From the NCBI RefSeq assembly GCF_024198235.1, contig NZ_JAKCFB010000001.1, forward strand, positions 638,188 to 702,187: a DNA stretch of 64,000 nucleotides, written 5' to 3'. Under the pieces are notes generated by a model that did not search any database, was not told the origin of the DNA, and saw nothing but the letters and a program-made list of their open reading frames with translations. Shown here piece after piece: positions 34,901 to 42,938 of this stretch (its first letter is position 1; the number at the start of each line of letters is the position of its first letter). This DNA comes from Myxococcus dinghuensis (GTDB taxonomy: Bacteria > Myxococcota > Myxococcia > Myxococcales > Myxococcaceae). The translations under genes were made by a program, and so were the position numbers.

Positions 34901-36856
34901 ATGGCTGAAACGCAGCAAGAGATCGTCTCGGTCCTGACCGAGGCCCGCGTCTTCCCACCGCCCCAGGCGTTCTCCCAGCGCGCCCATCTCAAGAGCATGG
35001 CGGACTACCAGCGCCTCTGGGACGAGGCCGCCAGGGACCCGGAGAAGTACTGGGGTGACCGGGCCCGCGAGGAGCTGTACTGGAAGGAGCCCTTCCGCAC
35101 GGTGCTCGACTGGAAGCCACCGCACGCGAAGTGGTTCGTCGAGGGGCGCACCAACCTGGCCTACAACTGCCTGGATCGCCACCTCGCCACGCGCCGGGAC
35201 AAGCCCGCCATCCTCTTCGAGGGCGAGCCCATGGACCGGCGCAAGCTGACCTACGGCGAGCTCGCGGTGGAGGTGAACCGGCTGGCCAACGGCCTCAAGT
35301 CCCTGGGCGTCGAGAAGGGGGACCGCGTGGGCATCTACCTGCCCATGGTGCCGGAGGCCGCGGTGGCGATGCTGGCGTGCGCGCGCATCGGCGCGGTGCA
35401 CTCGGTCGTGTTCGGCGGCTTCTCCGCGGAGGCGCTCCAGGAGCGCATGAACGACGCGGGCGCCAAGGTGGTCCTCACCGCGGACGGTGGCTGGCGCAAG
35501 GGCGCGGTGGTCCCGCTCCTGAAGAACGTGGAGGCCGCGCTGCCCAACATGCCGTCGGTGGAGAAGGTGGTGGTGGCGCGCCGCACCGGTGACGCGCTGT
35601 CGCTGTCCGGCCCGAAGCTGGTGGCGTGGGACGTCCTGGTGAAGGGCCAGTCCGACGTCTGCGAGCCGGAGTGGGTGGAGAGCGAGCATCCGCTGTTCAT
35701 CCTCTACACCTCCGGCTCCACCGGGAAGCCCAAGGGCGTGCTGCACACCACGGGCGGCTACGCGGTGAACGCGTCGCTCACCACGCGCTGGGTGTTCGAC
35801 CTGCGCGAGGACGACGTGTACTGGTGCACCGCCGACGTGGGCTGGGTGACGGGCCACAGCTACGTCGTCTACGGCCCGCTGATGAACGGCGCCACCACCC
35901 TCATCTACGAGGGCGCGCCCACGCACCCGGCGGCGGACCGCTTCTGGGACATCATCGAGCGCTACAAGGCCACCATCCTCTACACGGCGCCCACCGCCAT
36001 CCGCGCCTTCATGCGCCTGGGGGACGAGCACCCGCGCAAGCACGACCTGTCGTCGCTGCGCCTGCTGGGCAGCGTGGGCGAGCCCATCAACCCCGAGGCG
36101 TGGATGTGGTACCGCGACGTCATCGGCCAGGGCCGCTGCCCCGTGGTGGACACGTGGTGGCAGACGGAGACCGGCTCCATCATGATTTCGCCGCTGCCGG
36201 GCGCCACGCCCACCAAGCCCGGCTCCGCCACGCTGCCGCTGCCCGGCATCCACGCGGAGATCCTCGACCGGCAGGGCAACCCCGTGCCGAAGGGGCAGGG
36301 CGGGCTGCTCTTCGTCACCCGCCCGTGGCCCTCCATGCTGCGCACGGTGTACGGCGACCCGGAGCGCTACGTGCGCACGTACTTCAGCGAGCTGCCCGGC
36401 AAGTACTTCACCGGCGACGGCGCGCGCACGGACACGGACGGCTACTTCTGGCTGATGGGCCGCGTGGACGACGTGGTCAACGTCGCGGGCCACCGCCTGG
36501 GCACCGCGGAGGTGGAGAGCGCGCTGGTGGCCCACACGCGCGTGTCCGAGGCCGCCGTGGTGGGCCGGCCGGACGACCTCAAGGGCACCGCGCTGGTGGC
36601 CTTCGTCACGCTGAAGCAGGGCCACGCGCCCTCCGCCGAGCTCAAGAAGGAGCTGGCCCAGCACGTGGCGAAGGAGATTGGCGCCATCGCCCGCCCGGAT
36701 GAGATCCGCTTCGCGGAGGCGCTGCCGAAGACGCGCTCCGGGAAGATCATGCGCCGCCTGCTGCGCGACGTGGCCGCCGGCAAGCAGTCCTCCCAGGACA
36801 CCACCACCCTGGAGGACCTCAACGTCCTCGCGGCCCTGCGCCAGAACGACGAGTAG
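34901..36856 (+). CDS. acs: Acetyl-coenzyme A synthetase
   Basis: 651 residues, the normal length. It activates acetate to acetyl-CoA through acetyl-AMP. Signatures: the P-loop-like [12 protein letters not shown] near 267, [29 protein letters not shown] (acetyl-pocket Trp and adenylate motif), and [16 protein letters not shown] near the C-terminus with the catalytic Lys that is acetylated for control in other bacteria. The ATG has GGAGGAG 3 bases upstream. It stands alone, with a promoter just before it and no Pat-like acetyltransferase gene nearby. Confidence 0.97.
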   Translation: MAETQQEIVSVLTEARVFPPPQAFSQRAHLKSMADYQRLWDEAARDPEKYWGDRAREELYWKEPFRTVLDWKPPHAKWFVEGRTNLAYNCLDRHLATRRDKPAILFEGEPMDRRKLTYGELAVEVNRLANGLKSLGVEKGDRVGIYLPMVPEAAVAMLACARIGAVHSVVFGGFSAEALQERMNDAGAKVVLTADGGWRKGAVVPLLKNVEAALPNMPSVEKVVVARRTGDALSLSGPKLVAWDVLVKGQSDVCEPEWVESEHPLFILYTSGSTGKPKGVLHTTGGYAVNASLTTRWVFDLREDDVYWCTADVGWVTGHSYVVYGPLMNGATTLIYEGAPTHPAADRFWDIIERYKATILYTAPTAIRAFMRLGDEHPRKHDLSSLRLLGSVGEPINPEAWMWYRDVIGQGRCPVVDTWWQTETGSIMISPLPGATPTKPGSATLPLPGIHAEILDRQGNPVPKGQGGLLFVTRPWPSMLRTVYGDPERYVRTYFSELPGKYFTGDGARTDTDGYFWLMGRVDDVVNVAGHRLGTAEVESALVAHTRVSEAAVVGRPDDLKGTALVAFVTLKQGHAPSAELKKELAQHVAKEIGAIARPDEIRFAEALPKTRSGKIMRRLLRDVAAGKQSSQDTTTLEDLNVLAALRQNDE

Positions 36857-37021
36857 CGCTCCCCACGCGGGAGCGGAGCGCCCACCCGGGCCTTCCGCTC
36901 CCCGTCTGGGATTGGGCGCGGCGATAGGAGCAATCAGGTTGTCTTGGTGATGCGATTGCATCCGACGTGGTGAACCCTGTCAGGATGAAATAATCGGAAA
37001 CAACTGAACACTCCGTGGCCA

Positions 37022-37050
37022 TTGACACTGGAAAGATGCAAGAGCATTAA
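37022..37050 (+). promoter_or_regulatory. Promoter of the alpha-oxoamine synthase gene
   Basis: Perfect -35 TTGACA, 17-base spacer, CATTAA. It lies in an unusually A/T-rich stretch (about 36940-37050) for this genome. The expected start near 37057 falls at the base of the hairpin that follows. Confidence 0.6.
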
Positions 37051-37053
37051 AGG

Positions 37054-37075
37054 CGCGCTCTCCCCCCAGAGCGCG
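37054..37075 (+). other. Hairpin at the 5' end of the oxoamine synthase leader
   Basis: Perfect 8-base stem CGCGCTCT / AGAGCGCG around a CCCCCC loop, immediately downstream of the promoter. There is no T-run, so a 5' stabilising stem or protein-binding site is more likely than a terminator. Confidence 0.6.
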
Positions 37076-37119
37076 ACGCTCCTGTAATTCCAGCGTCCCC
37101 TCCCCCCTCGGAAGTGTTC

Positions 37120-38487
37120 ATGGATTTCTGCGATCAACTCGACTCCCCCCTCTTTACCCATTTCATCGCCAATTACACCCATCCCACGGGACCCGACCTG
37201 TTGGGTCGAACAGAGCCGTTCTTCCAATGGCAGGAGTCGCGACGGCAGACAGGGTTGTGGCCGTACTCGCGCAGCCTGGATGGCGCGCCCGCCGCGGAGT
37301 GCGCGGTGCGCAGCGAGATGGGTGTGGCGCGACAGGGATTGAACTTCGGTTCGCAGGACTACCTGGCGTTGTCCACGCACCCGGCGGTGGTGGAGGCGGC
37401 GCACCGGGCCATCCGTGACTTCGGCTTGCACAGCGCGGGCTCCGGCATGTTCAGCGGCAACACGCCGCCGTCGCTGGAGCTGGAGGCGGCGCTGGCCGAG
37501 CACCTGGAGATGCCCTACGTGGCGCTGTTCGCCACCGGCTGGGGCGCGTGCTTCGGCGCCATCGCCGGGCTGGTACGGCCGGAGGACCACGTGGTGCTGG
37601 ACGCGCTGGCGCACGCGAGCCTCCAGCAGGGCGCCATGGCGGCCACGCAGAAGGTGACGCGGGTTCCCCACCTCCACGCGCGCGCCATGCGCCGCAAGCT
37701 CCAGGAGATCCGCGCGCAGGACACGTCCAACGGCATCCTCGTCGTCACCGAGGGCCTGTTCTCCATGGACTCGGACGTGCCGCGCCTCGACGAGCTCCAG
37801 TCGCTGTGCCACGAGTACGGCGCGACGCTGCTGGTGGACGTGGCGCACGACCTGGGCGCGCTGGGCCCCCGGGGTACGGGCAGCCTGGGCGCGCAGGAGA
37901 TGCTGGGGAAGGTGGACCTCGTCGTGGGGTCGTTCTCCAAGACGTTCTCGTCCAACGGCGGCTTCGTGGCGACGCGCTCGGCGGCGGTGCGCCAGTTCGT
38001 CCGCGTCATGGGCGGACCGCACATCTTCTCCAACGCCATCCTCCCGGTGCAGGCCGCGGCGGCGCGGGAGTCGCTGCGCATCATCCGCTCCGAGGAGGGA
38101 GACGCGCTGCGCGCGCGGGCCCTGGAGAACATCGTCGCGTTGCGGGGCGCGTTCGCCGAGCGCGGCGTGAAGTGTCTGGGCGAGCCCTCCAACGTCGTCC
38201 CCGTTCCCCTGGGGGACCCGAAGCTGGCGCGCATCGCGTCCAAGCTGGTGTTCGAGCGCGGCGTGTTCCCCAACCTCGTGGAGTACCCCGCGGTGCGCCT
38301 GCGCGAGTCGCGCTTCCGCATGCAGGTGATGTCGTCGCACACCGTCGAGCAGATGCGGCACGGCGCCACCGTCGTCCTCGACGCCATCGCGGAGGCCGGG
38401 CGGCTCCTGTCGGACTGCGAGCGGACGCGGGCGCCCCTGCGCGGCGCGATGGGGGCCTCGGATTCGCGGGGGCGGGCGGACGTCTGA
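37120..38487 (+). CDS. PLP-dependent alpha-oxoamine synthase family enzyme
   Basis: 455 residues from ATG 37120 (GGAAG 6 bases upstream). Fold-type I aminotransferase in the family of 8-amino-7-oxononanoate, 5-aminolevulinate and serine palmitoyltransferases. Seen: the N-terminal NFGSQDYLAL, GLHSAGSGMFSGN (substrate and PLP phosphate), DALAHASLQQG (His stacking on PLP), DVAHDLGALG (Asp and His) and GSFSKTFSSNGGF with the PLP Lys. These enzymes condense an amino acid with acyl-CoA. Serine palmitoyltransferase is a fair guess because myxobacteria make sphingolipids, but BioF or an unusual acyltransferase remain possible. No biotin genes nearby. Confidence 0.82.
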   Translation: MDFCDQLDSPLFTHFIANYTHPTGPDLLGRTEPFFQWQESRRQTGLWPYSRSLDGAPAAECAVRSEMGVARQGLNFGSQDYLALSTHPAVVEAAHRAIRDFGLHSAGSGMFSGNTPPSLELEAALAEHLEMPYVALFATGWGACFGAIAGLVRPEDHVVLDALAHASLQQGAMAATQKVTRVPHLHARAMRRKLQEIRAQDTSNGILVVTEGLFSMDSDVPRLDELQSLCHEYGATLLVDVAHDLGALGPRGTGSLGAQEMLGKVDLVVGSFSKTFSSNGGFVATRSAAVRQFVRVMGGPHIFSNAILPVQAAAARESLRIIRSEEGDALRARALENIVALRGAFAERGVKCLGEPSNVVPVPLGDPKLARIASKLVFERGVFPNLVEYPAVRLRESRFRMQVMSSHTVEQMRHGATVVLDAIAEAGRLLSDCERTRAPLRGAMGASDSRGRADV

Positions 38488-38538
38488 CGCCACGCCCGTG
38501 TCCGTCCCGGGCGCGTGCGCGCTCGGGCGGTCCTCGCC

Positions 38539-39168
38539 TCAGGTGTCGTCGCGGCTGTCGTCGCGCAGGTGGTTGATGTCGCCCCACGTCACCAGCCGGA
38601 AGCCGCCGTCGTGGTAGTCGAACTGGTTCCAGCAGGCGTTGAGCACGGAGAAGGCGCGGGGCGTGTCGGCGGGAATCCCCAGGCTGTGCCGGAAGAAGCT
38701 GCTGAGCACGCCGCCGTGGGTGACGATGACCACCCGCTCCCCGGGGTGACGCGCGCCCAGCTCGCCCAGGCACGCCACCGCGTGGCCCAGCCGCTGGAGC
38801 GAGCTCTCCCCGCCGGGGACGACGAAGTCGGGCGCGTTGGTCGCGTACGCGGCGAAGACGTCCGGGTGCCGCTGGCGGGCCTGCTCGCGCGTCAGGCCCT
38901 CGAGGATGCCCAGGCCCCGCTCGCGCAGGCGCGCGTCCGAGCGTACGGAGTGGCCGGTGCGGTGGGAGATGCGCTGGGCCGTCTGCAGCGCGCGGCCCAG
39001 GTCGCTGCTGTACAGCGCGGTGAAGGGCAGGGTGGACAGTCGGGTGGCGAGCGCGTCCGCCTGGCGCAGGCCCTCGGCGCTCAGCGGGCTGTCCTGGTGG
39101 CCCTGCAGCCGCCCCAGGGCGTTCCACTCGGTCTCACCGTGCCTCAACAAGATGAGCTCGGTCTTCAT
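38539..39168 (-). CDS. Histidine phosphatase (phosphoglycerate mutase-like)
   Basis: 209 residues. The N-terminal ELILLRHGETEWNALGRLQG has the catalytic RHG with His9 as phospho-acceptor; the second His is in VVIVTHGGVLSSFF near 155, and SDLGRALQTAQ and ERGLGILEG hold the other conserved residues. Members include phosphoglycerate mutases, alpha-ribazole phosphatase (CobC) and broad phosphatases; this sequence has no feature that decides between them. It is the last of a minus-strand run after RNase HII. The start is set by the conserved ELILLRHGE. Confidence 0.88.
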   Translation of the reverse strand: MKTELILLRHGETEWNALGRLQGHQDSPLSAEGLRQADALATRLSTLPFTALYSSDLGRALQTAQRISHRTGHSVRSDARLRERGLGILEGLTREQARQRHPDVFAAYATNAPDFVVPGGESSLQRLGHAVACLGELGARHPGERVVIVTHGGVLSSFFRHSLGIPADTPRAFSVLNACWNQFDYHDGGFRLVTWGDINHLRDDSRDDT

Positions 39169-39230
39169 GGGCGGCAGCGTGACCGGCCCACCCCCGCGGG
39201 GGCAAGGCCGGTCTGCGGGGCCTGACGGGT

Positions 39231-39866
39231 TCAGTGCGCCCGCTCGATGTGCGTCATGCCCTCCTCGAGCAGGGCCGCGACGCCGCGGCGCACGACGTGG
39301 ACGACCTTGTGGCTGTAGGCCGGGCCGCCGTGCGTGTAGTGGCCGCTCACCTTGTGGTGCAGCTCCGTGGCGCCCCATACCAGCACCAGGTCCGCCCACT
39401 CCAGGTCGCTCCGGGCGCGGTCGGACGTGCGCCGCTCGGTGCCGTCCACCATGCGCAGGGCGATGTGCCGCCCCAGCTTGGCCTCCAGCTCCTCGCGCAC
39501 CGCGGGCGAGCCGCCCACCACCACCACCTTGCGCACGCCGTGGCGGTGGCAGCTCTCCACGAAGGCCACCTCGGCGCGGTGGTTCGCGGAGCCACCGCAG
39601 CCCTCGCAGTGGCTCCGGGGCTCCACGCGCAGCGGCTCGCGGCCGGTGGCCTGCGCCACCTTGAGGCACGCGCCGTCCGCGCACACCGGGAAGAAGCGCT
39701 CCGCGAGGAGCTTCGCCGCCGTGGCCAGCTTCGGGTCGCTCATGCGCGCCTTGCCGGGGCGGGTGAGCCCCGCGGCCTCCAGCAGCGCGCGGGCGCGGGC
39801 CCTCGAGTCGCCGAGGGTGATTCCCCGCTCGGCCAGCCAACCGTCGATGTCTCGGTCCGTGCTCAC
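39231..39866 (-). CDS. Cys-containing protein, DUF2325-like C-terminus
   Basis: 211 residues, GTG start overlapping the stop of rnhB (GTGA), so probably co-translated. The middle has four Cys/His-rich segments: [12 protein letters not shown] and [12 protein letters not shown], suited to metal binding. From about 115 a Rossmann-like part follows ([55 protein letters not shown]). This resembles DUF2325 proteins, which may bind nucleic acid or metal. I cannot name a function. The downstream phosphatase gene starts 62 bases later. Confidence 0.68.
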   Translation of the reverse strand: MSTDRDIDGWLAERGITLGDSRARARALLEAAGLTRPGKARMSDPKLATAAKLLAERFFPVCADGACLKVAQATGREPLRVEPRSHCEGCGGSANHRAEVAFVESCHRHGVRKVVVVGGSPAVREELEAKLGRHIALRMVDGTERRTSDRARSDLEWADLVLVWGATELHHKVSGHYTHGGPAYSHKVVHVVRRGVAALLEEGMTHIERAH

Positions 39867-40744
39867 AGGGCGCCCTTCTTCGCGGATGGCATGGCGGCGA
39901 ACAGCTCCGCCTGCACGGGAGCGTCGGACGCGGGGGACACGAGCCCCAGCGCCTCTCTCACCGGGCCGAAGCTGCGCCGGTGGATGGGCAGCACCCCCTT
40001 GTCGCGCAGCGCCTGCACGTGCTTCGCCGTCGGATAGCCCTTGTGCTCCGCCAGCCCGTAGCCGGGGAAGCGCGCGTCCAGTTCGGCCATCAGCGCGTCC
40101 CGCGTCGTCTTGGCGAGGATGGACGCGGCGGCGATGCTCATCGACAGCGAGTCGCCCTTGATGATGCCGCGCTGGGGCGCGGGGCACTCCGGGATCTTCC
40201 GCGCGTCCACCAGCACGAAGTCCGGCGTCAGCCCCAGGCCCTCCACCGCCCGGCGCATGGCCAGCAGGCCCGCGTGGTAGATGTTGAGGCGGTCGATCTC
40301 CTCCACCTCCGCGCGTCCCACCGCCCAGGCCACCGCGCCCTGCTTGATGGCGACGGCCAGCTCCTCGCGCTTGCGCGCGTCGAGCACCTTCTTCGAGTCA
40401 TCCAGCCCCTTGAGCCGGAAGCCCTTGGGCAGCACCGCCGCGGCGGCCACCACCGGCCCGGCCAGCGGCGCCATGCCCGCCTCGTCCACGCCGGCCACGT
40501 GCGTGTGCCCCTGCTCCCACAGATCCGTCTCGAAGCGCAGCAGGTGCCGCAGTCGCTGCCCCTCGGAGCGGTTGCGCTCCTGGCGCGCGCGGATGCGCCG
40601 GGCGAGCTGCTGGGCGCCGCGCCGCGGGTCGGCCTCGAGGGCCTCCAGCAGTCCGGCGGGGACGGGGTGTGCCTGGGTGACGAAGCGCTCGGTCAGCTCC
40701 CCGAGCGCGCACTGGAGCCAATGTTCCCGGCTATCGGTCGACAT
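39863..40744 (-). CDS. rnhB: Ribonuclease HII with altered GRG motif
   Basis: 293 residues. It nicks RNA in RNA:DNA hybrids and removes single ribonucleotides from DNA. About 80 N-terminal residues precede the catalytic domain, as in Bacillus RnhB. Catalytic residues: D87 and E88 in VAGVDEAG, Asp in [10 protein letters not shown] and Asp in KTTRDALM; the DSKK and [10 protein letters not shown] segments are intact. The motif usually read GRG after DEA (recognition of the RNA-DNA junction) is GMA at 90-92. The stop overlaps the next gene. No promoter was fixed; the 280 bases upstream hold two small hairpins. Confidence 0.92.
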   Translation of the reverse strand: MSTDSREHWLQCALGELTERFVTQAHPVPAGLLEALEADPRRGAQQLARRIRARQERNRSEGQRLRHLLRFETDLWEQGHTHVAGVDEAGMAPLAGPVVAAAAVLPKGFRLKGLDDSKKVLDARKREELAVAIKQGAVAWAVGRAEVEEIDRLNIYHAGLLAMRRAVEGLGLTPDFVLVDARKIPECPAPQRGIIKGDSLSMSIAAASILAKTTRDALMAELDARFPGYGLAEHKGYPTAKHVQALRDKGVLPIHRRSFGPVREALGLVSPASDAPVQAELFAAMPSAKKGAL

Positions 40745-41023
40745 GCTGGCGGACCCGAGGACCTACCGGAACGGTAGTACGTGGGGCACTCCCCGAAGGG
40801 GGAACGCCGCGCCAGCCCCGACACGTCCCCTGCACCGTACACATGGGAGCGCCCGACAGGTGGCTGGCTCCGACGACGGGAAGGGACTGGAGGGGGGCAG
40901 GCGGGCAGGTCGCGCGCATGCCTCAAGCCGTACCGCAGCCGACGCCCCGAGCACAACCTCCCTGGTGCGCTTCCGACCTGAATTCCACGTCAGGTTGGGA
41001 AAAGTCGAGGAGTTTGGCCGTCC

Positions 41024-41407
41024 TCAGGGGCTCAACTGGAGCCGGAGCTCGGCCGGTTCGGGGAGGCAGTTGCAGCCGTCACACACCCACTCGACGCGGG
41101 CCGCGGGGGAGACCTTGGTGCCGGCGGTGGCGACCACGCGCACGGCGCTGGGGGCCAGCGTCTCGTTGATGGCGGTGGTGACGCCCTGGTCGTCGGTGAC
41201 GCCGGTGATGCTGGCGTCGGACTTCGTGTTGGTGCCGGTGACGGTGGCGCCGCGCACCCGCGCGCCATCCGCCGACACGACCTCCACGTGGACCGCCATG
41301 AGCTCCGCCTCGCAGTCATCGACGCCCCGCTGCACGCGGGGAGCGTCGTCACAGCCGGTCAGGAGCCCGATTCCGATGAGGACTGCGCACCACCGCGCCC
41401 GAATCAT
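41024..41407 (-). CDS. Small lipoprotein
   Basis: 127 residues. Start at 41407 with CAGGA upstream. LIGIGLLTGC is the lipobox (Cys19). The mature part is a single beta-sandwich-like domain (HVEVVSADGARVRGATVTGT, SITGVTDDQGVTTAINETL) similar to carboxypeptidase-regulatory or Big-like folds, with Cys pairs CDGCNC near the end. Function unknown; likely an outer-membrane lipoprotein. It lies downstream of the zinc-ribbon membrane gene, 43 bases from it. Confidence 0.72.
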   Translation of the reverse strand: MIRARWCAVLIGIGLLTGCDDAPRVQRGVDDCEAELMAVHVEVVSADGARVRGATVTGTNTKSDASITGVTDDQGVTTAINETLAPSAVRVVATAGTKVSPAARVEWVCDGCNCLPEPAELRLQLSP

Positions 41408-41450
41408 GTCCTGGAAAATGAGGACGAGATGTTCGCGCGGCAATGCCTGC

Positions 41451-42926
41451 TCATCCGGAGGTCGGCCGCACGCGCTCGCTCGCGAAGCGCGCCGCGTTCG
41501 TGTCCGGGTAGCGGTGGAGCACGTAGCGGTAGACTTCTTCCGCGCGTGCAACGTCGTTCATCCGCTCGCCCAGCACGCGCGCCAGGAGCACCAACGCGCG
41601 GGGCGCGGTGGGGTCGTCGGGCGCCACGTCCGCGGCGCGCTCCAGCGCCTGGACCGCCAGTGGGAAGTCTCCTTCCGTCGCCGCGACCTGGCCGACGAAC
41701 AGGTGGTGCGCGGGAGGGATTCGCAGGGCAGGAAGTTGCCCCAGCTCGGCATACAGCGCCATCGCCCGGGGAACGTCGCGCGCCTCCACCGCCGCGCCCA
41801 GGTCCGCCAACTGGGCGGACGTCGCCCTCGCCTCCGTCGCCGCCTCCACGACCTGCGCCGTCTGGGCCGTGGGCATCGCCTCGCCCAGCGGCGCGACCCG
41901 GCGGCGAGGTCTCGTGCCACCCAGCACCGGCTCCACGTAGTCGCGCGCCACGCCGTACCCCACGCTGTCTCCTCGGACGTAGAGCAGGAGGCCCAGCACG
42001 TGGGCGGCGAGGAGGGGGACCACCAGCGTGACGGCCTCGGCCAGCAGGTCGGAGATGAGGGTCAGGTCCAGCAGGCGCAGCCCGGTGGCCACGCCGTGGG
42101 CGACCGCGTGCAGCACCCCCAGGACCGCCAGGGCGCCGGTGGCCACCCAGTAGTCGCGGCCCAACCCCTGGAGCAGCCGCCAGCCCAGGCGGGGGTCGAC
42201 GATGGCCCACGGCGGCTGACCCGCCGCCGTCATCAGCAGCGCCATGGGCAGCCACAGCGCCCCCATGACCACCAGGACCCAGAACACCGGGTCGGCGACG
42301 AGCGCGGGGGGCAGGCTCCACTCGATGTACCAGTAGAACATGCCCAGGGCGGCGTTCGGGGCGCGCTGCGTGAGCAGCGCGTAGCCGAGCGCCGGCAGCC
42401 ACACGATGGCGAAGGTGGCCAGGCCGCGCAGGCCCGGGAGCAGCGCGTCCCGGAAGATGTCGCTGAAGTCCGGCGCCTCCAGCGACGTGTCGCCGCGCGC
42501 GCTGCCGCGCACCACGCCGAAGAAGGTCGCCCAGAACACGCCACCGTAGAGCACCACCAGGGGGATCCTCGCCACGGGGAAGCTCACCCGTGTCATCCAT
42601 GCCACCGCGGCGAGGAAGAGGCTGACGCCCACGAGCAACTGGAGCCCGGATGACGTGAACGGATAGCGCCAGATGCCGCGCAGCCGCCGCGTCAGGGGCA
42701 CCACGCCCCGGTGGACGAGCAACGGCTGGGTGGTGCCTCCACACGCCCCGCACGCCACCAGCTCCACCGTCTGGACGCGCCGCTCCTCGGCGCACTCGGG
42801 ACACAGCGCGGCGCCGCAGGCCTGGCAGCGCCAGCCGGCGAGCTCTCCCGGGTGTTGCCGACAGCGGACGGGCGCGGACTGGGGACCCAGGATGGGTTCT
42901 TCGATGACGGGCTCGGCGGCGGGCAT
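41451..42926 (-). CDS. Membrane protein with B-box zinc finger and C-terminal TPR-like part
   Basis: 491 residues. Residues ~20-62 hold a B-box-type zinc finger (CRQHPGELAGWRCQACG, LCPECAEE, ACGACGG). Seven or so membrane helices span ~95-345. The C-terminal ~110 residues are soluble and helical, with TPR-like units (VEARDVPRAMALYAELGQL, ATEGDFPLAVQALERAADVA, RAEEVYRYVLHRYPDT). This plan, a cytoplasmic zinc finger, a multi-pass core and repeats, recurs in myxobacteria without known function. The next gene upstream, an M61 peptidase, ends 12 bases away, so they probably share a transcript. Confidence 0.75.
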   Translation of the reverse strand: MPAAEPVIEEPILGPQSAPVRCRQHPGELAGWRCQACGAALCPECAEERRVQTVELVACGACGGTTQPLLVHRGVVPLTRRLRGIWRYPFTSSGLQLLVGVSLFLAAVAWMTRVSFPVARIPLVVLYGGVFWATFFGVVRGSARGDTSLEAPDFSDIFRDALLPGLRGLATFAIVWLPALGYALLTQRAPNAALGMFYWYIEWSLPPALVADPVFWVLVVMGALWLPMALLMTAAGQPPWAIVDPRLGWRLLQGLGRDYWVATGALAVLGVLHAVAHGVATGLRLLDLTLISDLLAEAVTLVVPLLAAHVLGLLLYVRGDSVGYGVARDYVEPVLGGTRPRRRVAPLGEAMPTAQTAQVVEAATEARATSAQLADLGAAVEARDVPRAMALYAELGQLPALRIPPAHHLFVGQVAATEGDFPLAVQALERAADVAPDDPTAPRALVLLARVLGERMNDVARAEEVYRYVLHRYPDTNAARFASERVRPTSG

Positions 42927-42938
42927 GGCCCGCCCAGC

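Noticed and set aside
36857..36900. Terminator hairpin after acs
   Set aside because: An 8-base inverted repeat (GGAGCGGA / TCCGCTCC) is present but has a 16-base loop and no T-run; too weak to list.
38539..39840. 433-residue frame covering the histidine phosphatase
   Set aside because: The conserved start ELILLRHGE begins at 39168; the upstream part lies over another gene and is low complexity.
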